Source: Bacillota bacterium (lineage in GTDB: Bacteria > Bacillota_A > Clostridia > Tissierellales > Peptoniphilaceae). Taken from it: a DNA stretch of 14,793 nucleotides. The notes beneath the pieces are model-generated. The model was given only the letters and a program-made list of their open reading frames with translations. It made no database searches and was not told the DNA's origin. A program made the translations under genes and the position numbers. Positions 6,736-13,727 of the stretch are shown here, piece after piece. Where the stretch lies: assembly GCA_023418535.1 (NCBI GenBank), contig JAEZZN010000131.1, positions 1 through 14,793 of the forward strand, read 5' to 3'. Position 1 is the stretch's first letter, and the number at the start of each line of letters is the position of its first letter.

Positions 6736-8925
6736 ATGAAACATCTCAAAGTAGGTTTTAGCCCCTTGGCGGAGCAGTACTTCGACCTGGCTGTAGGCCG
6801 TGAGAAGGTGTGCTTGGATTGCACCGATTTCACGGACGTCGGCGTAGCCGTAGTTACTGACGCTGAAATGGCTTACCTCGACAAGGTGAAAGCAACAGGG
6901 TTTGATATTCCGGTATTCGTCGTGTTGACAGAAAAGAATGCTGTTGACTCGGGATACCTCGGCTATGTCGACCATGTCATCGATGTTGCTGACACGGACA
7001 CCAAACGCGGATACTACAGCCGTCAGGTTGAACAGGCTGTGGCTGCGTACGAAGAAGACGTGTTGCCTCCATTCTTCCGTGAATTGACCAACTATGTAGA
7101 AGCTGGTAAATCACAGTTTGACTGCCCGGGTCATCAAGGCGGTATGTTCTATCGCAAGACTCCGGCTGGCCGTGCGTTCTTTGATTTCTTTGGTGAAAAC
7201 GTATTCCGTGCCGACCTTTGTAACGCAGATGTGAAGTTGGGCGACCTTTTGATTCACGAAGGTCCGGCCTGTGACGCACAACAACATGCAGCACAGGTTT
7301 ACAATGCGGATAAAACTTATTTCGTACTCAACGGTACATCTTCCGCAAACAAAGTCGTATTGAACGCCTTGGTAGCTCCGGGGGATTTGGTTCTCTATGA
7401 CCGCAACAACCACAAATCCATCAACCATGGTGCCTTGGTACAAGCCGGTGCAACACCTGTATATGTAGGTACGGCTCGTAACCCGTTCGGCTTCATCGGC
7501 GGTATCTTGGAAGAATTCTTTGATGAAAAGAAACTCCGTGAATTGGCTGCTGAAATGGATCCGGAAAAAGCCAAAGAAGAACGTCCGTTCCGCTTGGCAG
7601 TTATCCAATTGGGTACTTATGACGGCACCATTTACAATGCTCGTCAAGTCGTAGATAAAATCGGTCACCTCTGTGACTACATCTTGTTCGACTCTGCTTG
7701 GGTAGGCTATGAACAATTCATTCCGATGATGAAAGATTGCTCGCCGCTCTTGCTCGAACTCGGTCCGAACGACCCGGGTATCTTGGTTACCCAATCCGTT
7801 CACAAACAACAGGCCGGCTTCTCGCAAACATCGCAGATTCACAAGAAAGACAGCCATATCAAAGGTCAGGATCGTTATGTCAACCATAAACGCTTGAACA
7901 ACGCGTTCATGATGCACGCATCGACCTCGCCGTTCTATCCGCTGTTCGCCGCTTTGGACGTTAACGCCAAGATGGCTGACGGTGAAGCAGGCAAACGCTT
8001 GTGGGTAGAAGCAGTGAAGATCGGTATCGAAGCTCGTAAGGCTTTGTTGCGTAACTGCAAATTGATCCGTCCGTTCGTACCGACCACTGTCAACGGCAAA
8101 CCTTGGGAAGATGGCGATACGGATGAAATGGCTCAAAACTTGGATTACTTCCGCTTCGTACCGGGTGCAAAATGGCACTCCTTCGAAGGATACGGCGAAG
8201 GTCAATACTTCGTGGATCCGATGAAGTTGCAATTGACCACTCCGGGTATCAACGCTGAAACCGGCGAATACGAAGACTTCGGTATCCATGCGAACATCCT
8301 CGCTAACTATCTCCGCGAAAACAACATCATTCCGGAAAAATGCGACTTGAACGCTATTCTCTTCTTGTTGACTCCGGCTGAAACACAAACGAAGATGCAG
8401 AACTTGGTAGCTCAAATCGTTCGTTTCGAACGTTTGATCGAAGAAGACGCTCCGATGCAAGACGTATTGCCGACTATTTACTACAACAATATCGACAAAT
8501 ACAAAGGCTACACGATCCGTCGTCTCTGCCAGGAAATGCAGAACTTCTACAAGGAACGTAACGTAAAAGAATTGCAAAAACGTTTGTTCATGAAAGACTA
8601 CCTGCCTGAATACGTGGCTACACCGTACAAAGCAAACCTCGAATTCGTACGCGGCCATGGTGAATTGGTACCGGTAGACGAAATCGTAGGACGCATTGCG
8701 TTGGAAGGCGCATTGCCGTATCCTCCGGGAGTATTGACGGTTGTTCCGGGCGAACGTTGGTCCGAAACCGCTCAGAAATACTTCTTGGCGTTGAACGAAG
8801 GTATCAACCAATTGCCGGGCTTTGCTCCGGAAATCCAAGGCGTATATCTTGAATCCGAAAACGGCAAGAAACGCGCTTATGGCTACGTATTGAAGAAAGA
8901 ATACGAGCAAGAATTGATGAAATAA
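6736..8925 (+). CDS. speF: Ornithine decarboxylase, copy 2 (complete, B12-riboswitch controlled)
   Basis: A 729-aa PLP-dependent ornithine decarboxylase, full length for the family. Residues 1 to about 110 form the N-terminal receiver-like wing domain, and the PLP domain follows from the CPGHQGG motif near residue 131. Asp319 in DSAWVGYEQF should contact the PLP ring nitrogen and Lys357 in TQSVHKQQAGFSQTSQIHKKD should form the Schiff base. This stretch matches E. coli SpeC/SpeF almost exactly, unlike copy 1. The C-terminal domain ends with EGALPYPPG and GFAPEIQGV. The product, putrescine, would leave through the antiporter encoded 79 bp downstream. Transcription starts near 6335 and must pass a cobalamin riboswitch with terminator, and the Shine-Dalgarno GGGAGG sits in a small hairpin loop. 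Protein and DNA are very similar to copy 1, including an exact 30-nt match (7699-7728 with 531-560), so the two are paralogues from a duplication. Confidence 0.96.
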   Translation: MKHLKVGFSPLAEQYFDLAVGREKVCLDCTDFTDVGVAVVTDAEMAYLDKVKATGFDIPVFVVLTEKNAVDSGYLGYVDHVIDVADTDTKRGYYSRQVEQAVAAYEEDVLPPFFRELTNYVEAGKSQFDCPGHQGGMFYRKTPAGRAFFDFFGENVFRADLCNADVKLGDLLIHEGPACDAQQHAAQVYNADKTYFVLNGTSSANKVVLNALVAPGDLVLYDRNNHKSINHGALVQAGATPVYVGTARNPFGFIGGILEEFFDEKKLRELAAEMDPEKAKEERPFRLAVIQLGTYDGTIYNARQVVDKIGHLCDYILFDSAWVGYEQFIPMMKDCSPLLLELGPNDPGILVTQSVHKQQAGFSQTSQIHKKDSHIKGQDRYVNHKRLNNAFMMHASTSPFYPLFAALDVNAKMADGEAGKRLWVEAVKIGIEARKALLRNCKLIRPFVPTTVNGKPWEDGDTDEMAQNLDYFRFVPGAKWHSFEGYGEGQYFVDPMKLQLTTPGINAETGEYEDFGIHANILANYLRENNIIPEKCDLNAILFLLTPAETQTKMQNLVAQIVRFERLIEEDAPMQDVLPTIYYNNIDKYKGYTIRRLCQEMQNFYKERNVKELQKRLFMKDYLPEYVATPYKANLEFVRGHGELVPVDEIVGRIALEGALPYPPGVLTVVPGERWSETAQKYFLALNEGINQLPGFAPEIQGVYLESENGKKRAYGYVLKKEYEQELMK

Positions 8926-8929
8926 GTGA

Positions 8930-8980
8930 TTCAGTGAACCTGACCGTGCGGTTCTCCGCACGGCAGGTATCATCACTGAA
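8930..8980 (+). promoter_or_regulatory. Strong hairpin between decarboxylase 2 and potE 2
   Basis: An inner stem CCGTGCGG/CCGCACGG (8944-8951/8956-8963, loop TTCT) is continued by CCTG/CAGG (8939-8942/8964-8967) with one bulged A. An outer stem TTCAGTGA/TCACTGAA (8930-8937/8973-8980) encloses it. There is no T-run, so it is probably not a terminator. It occupies the same place as the hairpins at 1766-1854 but shares no sequence with them, suggesting a conserved role in mRNA processing or stability. Confidence 0.7.
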
Positions 8981-9004
8981 GCTTCATATAAGGAGAGTGT
9001 ATTT

Positions 9005-10348
9005 ATGAGTAATTCTCAAAACAAAATGAGCGTCCTCCAGCTGACGATTTTGACAGCGGTGAACATGATGGGTTCCGGTATCATCATGTTGCCGACAAAA
9101 TTGGCACAGGTAGGGACTATTTCCGTATTGTCGTGGTTGGTAACGGCAGTCGGTTCGATGTGTTTGGCTTATGCATTTGCTAAATGCGGTATGTTCAGCC
9201 GTCGCGGCGGCGGTATGGGTGGTTATGCCGAGTACAGCTTCGGTAAAGCCGGCAGTTTCATGGCAAACTACACCTATGGTGTGTCTTTGTTGATTGCTAA
9301 CATCGCAATTGCGATTTCTGCAGTCGGTTATGCGCAGGAATTCTTGGGAATTCAAATGGATTCTCTTTGGGTCGGTATCTGGACTATTATTACACTTTGG
9401 ATTGCAACCGTCCTGAACTTCGGTGGCGCAAAATACACCGGTCGTGTATCTTCTTTCACTGTTTGGGGTGTTATTATTCCGGTTGTGGGGATTTCCGTGA
9501 TCGGTTGGTTCTGGTTCAGCCCGAGCATGTACGCAGAAGCTTGGAACCCGCACAACTTGCCGTTCTTTGACGGTGTAAGCCAATCTATTGCTATGACTTT
9601 GTGGGCATTCCTCGGTTTGGAATCCGCTTGTGCGAACGCAGATGCGGTAGACAACCCGGAAGTCAACGTGCCGAAAGCCGTATTGGGCGGTACTCTTGGC
9701 GCAGCTATCGTTTATATCGTGTCGACCAACGTCATGGCCGGTATCGTTCCGAATCCGGATTTGGCAGCTTCTTCTGCTCCGTTCGGTTTGGCATTTGCAA
9801 CTATGTTCACACCTGAAGTCGGCCGTATCGTCATGGGCTTGATGGTTATGTCCTGCTTCGGTTCTCTCTTGGGCTGGCAGTTTACGATCGCTCAAGTATT
9901 CAAATCCTCCGCTGACGAAGGATATTTCCCGAAATTGTTCTCCAAGGTCACCAAGATGGATGCTCCGGTCGTAGGCATGATCACGATCACCGTGATTCAG
10001 TCTCTCTTGTCCTTGATGACAATCAGCGATTCTCTCTACAGCCAATTCGAAATGCTCGTTAACTTGGCCGTAGTTACCAACATCATTCCTTACCTGCTTT
10101 CGATGGCAGCTATCATCGTTATCCAGAAAGCCGGCGGTACCTATAGCTCCTTCACGACGTTGTTGGCGTTTATCGGTTCCGTGTACAGCTTGTATGCACT
10201 CTATGCATCCGGCTTTGATGCGATGACCTACGGTTCCATCGTAACCTTCATTGGTTGGACTCTGTACGGATTCATTTCCGAACGTTTCGACCTGAAAGAT
10301 GCAGTTGAATGGAACAAGGCCGTGGACGCAAAGAAACCGCGTGCCTAA
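9005..10348 (+). CDS. potE: Putrescine/ornithine antiporter PotE, copy 2
   Basis: A 447-aa APC-family membrane exchanger with about 12 hydrophobic helices, very close to E. coli PotE throughout: VNMMGSGIIMLPTKLA near the N-terminus, then AKCGMFSR, GGMGGYAEY, WGVIIPVVG, LWAFLGLESACAN, GGTLGAAIVYIVSTN and GSLLGWQFTIAQVFKSS. Exchange of external ornithine for internal putrescine completes the pathway started by the decarboxylase upstream. AAGGAG (8990-8995) lies 9 nt before ATG 9005. The C-terminus (KKPRA) is hydrophilic and a strong terminator follows, so this ends the B12-controlled operon. It is closer to E. coli PotE than copy 1 in the region after LGLESACAN (for example SSADEGYFPKLFSKVTK). 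Confidence 0.95.
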   Translation: MSNSQNKMSVLQLTILTAVNMMGSGIIMLPTKLAQVGTISVLSWLVTAVGSMCLAYAFAKCGMFSRRGGGMGGYAEYSFGKAGSFMANYTYGVSLLIANIAIAISAVGYAQEFLGIQMDSLWVGIWTIITLWIATVLNFGGAKYTGRVSSFTVWGVIIPVVGISVIGWFWFSPSMYAEAWNPHNLPFFDGVSQSIAMTLWAFLGLESACANADAVDNPEVNVPKAVLGGTLGAAIVYIVSTNVMAGIVPNPDLAASSAPFGLAFATMFTPEVGRIVMGLMVMSCFGSLLGWQFTIAQVFKSSADEGYFPKLFSKVTKMDAPVVGMITITVIQSLLSLMTISDSLYSQFEMLVNLAVVTNIIPYLLSMAAIIVIQKAGGTYSSFTTLLAFIGSVYSLYALYASGFDAMTYGSIVTFIGWTLYGFISERFDLKDAVEWNKAVDAKKPRA

Positions 10349-10358
10349 CAAAATAATT

Positions 10359-10384
10359 GACCGCCCCTAGTGGGCGGTCTTTTT
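10359..10384 (+). terminator. Intrinsic terminator of the decarboxylase 2/potE 2 operon
   Basis: GACCGCCC (10359-10366), a 5-nt loop CTAGT, GGGCGGTC (10372-10379) and five T (10380-10384), beginning 10 bp after the potE stop. Confidence 0.93.
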
Positions 10385-10406
10385 GTATGCGAGAAAGCGG
10401 CTACCA

Positions 10407-10415
10407 TGCTATAAT
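10407..10415 (+). promoter_or_regulatory. Extended -10 promoter of the shikimate kinase/pfkA operon
   Basis: TGCTATAAT gives a perfect TATAAT at 10410-10415 with the TGN extension. No good -35 box is seen at 17-18 bp, which is usual for extended -10 promoters. The transcript would start near 10422, just before the Shine-Dalgarno GAGG. Confidence 0.6.
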
Positions 10416-10433
10416 ATCTTTGTGAGGTAGATG

Positions 10434-11042
10434 ATGAAAAAGCCGGGAAGAAAACAACTGACAAAGCGAAATATCGTCTTGATTGGTCCTATGGGAACAG
10501 GAAAAAGCCATATTGGACGCACCTTGGCGCGAGAATTATCCTATCGGTTCATTGATACGGATCGATTGCTGGAAAGAGATGCAGGTATGACCTTGGCAGA
10601 GCTTGCGACTGAAATCGGCCGCGAGGACTTATTTCGGCGTGAGCAAAAGGTGATTGATCAAGTGAGACACTGCCACCATGCGGTAGTTGCGGTCGGTGGT
10701 AATTTTGTCTTGCGTGAAGAAATGTTGGAAAAGTTGCAGGAATACGGTATCGTCATCTTGTTGTATGCACATACCTTTCGTTTGGTGGAACGGGTGGAGA
10801 AGAAAGTAGGCAAGCGACCCACCATCGACTATGGAAATGTAGCCAAATGTATTTCCGCTTTGAATAGAGAATGGTTTCCTTTACGACGCAAGGCTGATAG
10901 GGTGATCAATACGACGTATCGTTCGCCGGCGCGCATTGTGAAGGAAATCGGCAAGTATATAAAACAATCACCTTATCGATTGAGTAATGAACGGAATATC
11001 GGGCAAAGGAGAAGAGGATCCATATCATGGCGAAAAAAATAG
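10434..11042 (+). CDS. Shikimate-kinase-like protein
   Basis: A 202-aa P-loop kinase of the shikimate kinase family, which phosphorylates shikimate with ATP on the way to chorismate. Seen in order: Walker A GPMGTGKS at about residues 18-25, the DTD motif near 39-41, the F-R-x-x-E shikimate-binding signature (LFRREQKVI), the Walker-B/GGG position, a lid-like segment with KRPTI, and the adenine loop NREWFPLRRKAD. Two points are unusual: the near-invariant GGG is GGN here, and RPLL of the lid is RPTI. It may therefore be a degenerate aroK, a kinase for a related substrate, or simply divergent. GAGG at 10424-10427 is 6 nt from ATG 10434 but only 3 nt from ATG 10431, so I prefer 10434. The last 16 bases overlap pfkA, and the basic tail (RRRGSISWRKK) is encoded in that overlap and just before it. 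Confidence 0.8.
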   Translation: MKKPGRKQLTKRNIVLIGPMGTGKSHIGRTLARELSYRFIDTDRLLERDAGMTLAELATEIGREDLFRREQKVIDQVRHCHHAVVAVGGNFVLREEMLEKLQEYGIVILLYAHTFRLVERVEKKVGKRPTIDYGNVAKCISALNREWFPLRRKADRVINTTYRSPARIVKEIGKYIKQSPYRLSNERNIGQRRRGSISWRKK

Positions 11043-11989
11043 CGATTTTGACTAGCGGAGGAGATGCTCCGGGCATGAATGCCGCTATCCGTGCCGTGAC
11101 GCGTACGGCAGTTTATAGAGATTGGAATGTAGTCGGTATTCGCCGCGGCTATGCAGGTCTTTTAGAAGAAGATTTTGCACCTTTGTTTCGGCGTAGTGTG
11201 GGCGGTATTATTCATCGTGGCGGAACTATGCTCCGGACGGCACGCTGTCCGGAGTTTCAGGAGGTCGACGTCCGGCGCAAAGCCCTAGGCTTCCTCGAAC
11301 GCATTTCGGTCGATGCGCTCGTCGTCATCGGCGGCGACGGCTCGATGGCGGGAGCTCGAGCGTTGACTGAACTCGGGCTCCCGACCGTGACCATTCCCGG
11401 CACGATCGACAACGATATGCCGGGGACGGAGGATACCATCGGGTTCGACACGGCGATCAATACCGCCGTCCGAGCGACGAACAGCATTCGTGATACTGCG
11501 TTTTCGCATGAACGCATTGCGATTGTGGAGGTCATGGGCCGACATAGCGGCCACATTGCGCTGCATACGGCAGCGGCATGTGGCGCGGAGGCCGTCTTGA
11601 TTCCGGAACTCCCCAATGACCTTGATGCCTTGGTCGACAAATTGCATGCCTGCCGCTATGCGGGTAAACGGCATGGCATCATTATCGTAGCGGAAGGCGC
11701 GATGCGCGGCTATGAATTGGTACGTGAGTTGAAAGCACGCACTGAATACGAGCCGAGTATTACCGTATTGGGCTATATCCAACGCGGTGGAGCGCCGACT
11801 GCGCATGATGTGCTGTTGGCTTCCCGCTTGGGAGAAGCTGCAGTAGAAGTTTTGGAACGTGGCCGGAAAGGAACATTGATGGCAGTCCAACAGGGAGAAA
11901 TAAAAGCGGTTGACTACGGAGATATTCCGGCTGAAAAACGAGGACCCGATATGGATCTGTATCGGATGATTCACGAATTGAGCATGTAA
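11027..11989 (+). CDS. pfkA: ATP-dependent 6-phosphofructokinase
   Basis: Phosphorylates fructose 6-phosphate to fructose 1,6-bisphosphate, the committed step of glycolysis. The 320-aa protein is the length of bacterial PfkA. Motifs: LTSGGDAPGMNAAIR at the N-terminus; GGDGS at residues 102-106, with Gly after Asp as in ATP-dependent enzymes (PPi enzymes have GGDD); PGTIDND with catalytic Asp128; GTEDTIGFDTA; MGRHSGHIA; and GYIQRGGAPTAHD near the sugar-phosphate site. It overlaps the kinase gene upstream by 16 bp, so translation is probably coupled. A Shine-Dalgarno-like AAAGGAGAAGAGG precedes ATG 11027. A patch at about 11235-11475 is richer in GC and switches leucine from TTG to CTC. Confidence 0.96.
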   Translation: MAKKIAILTSGGDAPGMNAAIRAVTRTAVYRDWNVVGIRRGYAGLLEEDFAPLFRRSVGGIIHRGGTMLRTARCPEFQEVDVRRKALGFLERISVDALVVIGGDGSMAGARALTELGLPTVTIPGTIDNDMPGTEDTIGFDTAINTAVRATNSIRDTAFSHERIAIVEVMGRHSGHIALHTAAACGAEAVLIPELPNDLDALVDKLHACRYAGKRHGIIIVAEGAMRGYELVRELKARTEYEPSITVLGYIQRGGAPTAHDVLLASRLGEAAVEVLERGRKGTLMAVQQGEIKAVDYGDIPAEKRGPDMDLYRMIHELSM

Positions 11990-12023
11990 TGAATATAAAG
12001 ATAACCGAGTATAAAGGGTGAAA

Positions 12024-13397
12024 ATGAAAGAAAAGAAAAAAGCTCCGGTGGAAGTCGGCAAAGTATATACAGTTAATATTACAGATATCGGCAGTCATGG
12101 TGAAGGCGTGGGAAAATTCTGCGACTTCACCGTATTTGTGTCAGGAGCCTTGCCGGAAGAAAAGGTGGAAGTAAAAATCACCACAGTCAAGAAAAACTAT
12201 GCCAAAGGAAATTTGTTGGATATAGTTATTCCTTCAGCCGGCAGAATACAACCGGAATGTCCTTACTTTCCGCGTTGTGGCGGTTGTCAATTGCTGCATT
12301 TGGATTATGAGCGGCAATTGGCATGGAAACAATCTCGTGTGGAGCATTTGATTCGCACGATAGGTCAATCATCGGCTCCGGTTTATCCGGTGGTGGGGAT
12401 GGAACGGCCCAATGGATACCGAAATAAAATGCAATTGCCCGTCGGCAAAGACAAAGATCAAGTCAAATGTGGATTTTATGTATCCGGAAGTCATCGCATT
12501 GTTGATGTAACGCATTGTTTGATTCAAGATGCCGGTAATAATCGTTTATTGCAAGCCGTGCATCGAATTATGCATGAATATGACATTCGTCCCTATGAAG
12601 AAAGCAGTCATAGCGGAGATATTCGCCATGTTATAGGGCGTACCTCGCGGTGGGGATTAATGGCAATCATCGTGACCAAAGATGAGCAATTACCGCAAGT
12701 TAATGTATGGATTGAGGAATTGCGCAAGCAAGTTCCGGAATTGGTAGCCATCTATCACAATGTTCAGCCTAAGCGCAGCAATGTGATTTTAGGGAATAAA
12801 ACGGAACTAATCTGGGGAGAGGAACGGTTGCCGGCTAATATCGATTGTTTGAAGTTTATGCTTTCGCCCGGATCTTTTTTTCAAGTTAATCCGGAACAAA
12901 CGGAAAAGTTGTATCAACTCGTTTTGCAAGAAGCCGCGTTGACGGGGCAAGAGTTGGTCATTGATGCGTACTGCGGCACCGGAACTATCTCACTATTTCT
13001 TGCGCAGCAAGCCAAACAAGTGATTGGCATTGAAATCTTTGCGCCGGCGATTGCGGATGCGAAAGAAAATGCTGAAATCAATAAAGTCCGCAATGCGGAC
13101 TTTATTGTGGGGGATGCCACTGTGATGATGCCGAAACTGGCGGCACAAGGCTTGCAGCCGGAGGTAATTGTCATGGATCCGGCTCGAGCAGGTTGTACGG
13201 AAGAAGTGCTGCAAGCGGTTGCGGGTATGCAACCGCAGCGGCTGGTATATGTATCCTGCAACCCTGCGACTTTAGCTCGGGATGTGGCTATATTGGCTGA
13301 ATTGGGGTATGAATTGCAACATGTCACGCCGGTGGATATGTTCCCGCATACCACGCATGTCGAGTGTGTGGCATTGATGACAAGGGTTGAGAGTTGA
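12024..13397 (+). CDS. rlmCD: 23S rRNA (uracil-5-)-methyltransferase, RumA/RlmCD type
   Basis: A SAM-dependent enzyme making 5-methyluridine in 23S rRNA. The Bacillus homologue RlmCD modifies both U747 and U1939, while E. coli RlmD modifies only U1939. This 457-aa protein has an N-terminal TRAM domain (residues about 10-65, VGKVYTVNITDIGSHGEGVG) and a 4Fe-4S motif CPYFPRCGGC (C-x5-C-x2-C) with a fourth Cys in THCLIQD. A methyltransferase core follows: SPGSFFQVNP, DAYCGTGTISLFLA, VMDPARAGC, and nucleophile Cys412 in YVSCNPATLARD. The C-terminus has HVECV, whose Glu is the likely base. I prefer ATG 12024 (AAGGG just upstream); GTG 12018 would add two residues. It ends soon after HVECV with VES, and what looks like the longer clostridial C-terminal tail lies out of frame beyond the stop. 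It lies 34 bp after pfkA and is likely cotranscribed with it. Confidence 0.92.
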   Translation: MKEKKKAPVEVGKVYTVNITDIGSHGEGVGKFCDFTVFVSGALPEEKVEVKITTVKKNYAKGNLLDIVIPSAGRIQPECPYFPRCGGCQLLHLDYERQLAWKQSRVEHLIRTIGQSSAPVYPVVGMERPNGYRNKMQLPVGKDKDQVKCGFYVSGSHRIVDVTHCLIQDAGNNRLLQAVHRIMHEYDIRPYEESSHSGDIRHVIGRTSRWGLMAIIVTKDEQLPQVNVWIEELRKQVPELVAIYHNVQPKRSNVILGNKTELIWGEERLPANIDCLKFMLSPGSFFQVNPEQTEKLYQLVLQEAALTGQELVIDAYCGTGTISLFLAQQAKQVIGIEIFAPAIADAKENAEINKVRNADFIVGDATVMMPKLAAQGLQPEVIVMDPARAGCTEEVLQAVAGMQPQRLVYVSCNPATLARDVAILAELGYELQHVTPVDMFPHTTHVECVALMTRVES

Positions 13398-13398
13398 C

Positions 13399-13643
13399 CT
13401 TGATGAGTTTGATGTAACAAATGCTGAAAGTAAGGCGACCTATGCTCAGATTAAGGAATATGTGAAGAAAGACTTTGCTTTAAATGTGTCTTTTTGTATA
13501 TCGGTCAGGTAAAGAGAAAATATGGGATCGAGCTACGAGAGCATTACAATAAGTCAAAGAAAGATAATCCCAAAGTGCCACAATGCCCAGAGGAAAAAGA
13601 AAAAGCTATTGTAGAAGCCTTGAAACTTTTTCAGATAATTTAG
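13399..13643 (+). pseudogene. Frameshifted remnant of a RumA-type C-terminal tail
   Basis: Two frames together encode a coherent ~80-residue segment. From 13399 it reads LDEFDVTNAESKATYAQIKE and onward to about 13495. It then resumes from 13497 in the next frame as YIGQVKRKYGIEL, through KVPQCPEEKEKAIVEALK, to TAG at 13641. Adding one T in the T-run at 13491-13495 would join them. From memory, such a segment (DEFDLT, AESKATY, KVSSLYI, PQCPPEKE) is found at the C-terminus of many clostridial RumA methyltransferases. Here it follows the rRNA methyltransferase stop directly but out of frame, has no start codon of its own, and is more AT-rich. I read it as the 3' end of a foreign rumA left at a recombination or integration junction. 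A sequencing error could explain the T-run break but not the separate frame at the rlmCD stop. Confidence 0.65.
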
Positions 13644-13727
13644 ATCTAACGTCAGATTTGTATAGAGTTAGAAGTAGATGCTAGTGAGAACTTTTGCGTA
13701 AGGCAAGTGCATAAAAGGAGAATTAAA

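Noticed and set aside
7111..8976. 621-codon antisense frame opposite decarboxylase 2
   Set aside because: Same explanation: codon-bias shadow, no domain and no convincing ribosome binding site. It is a mirror of the frame opposite copy 1.
12018..12023. GTG start of the rRNA methyltransferase at 12018
   Set aside because: GTG overlaps the Shine-Dalgarno AAGGG itself. ATG 12024 is better placed and loses only two residues.
13645..13672. TCTAAC/GTTAGA inverted repeat ahead of the mod gene
   Set aside because: Only 6 bp with a 16-nt loop in AT-rich DNA; expected by chance.
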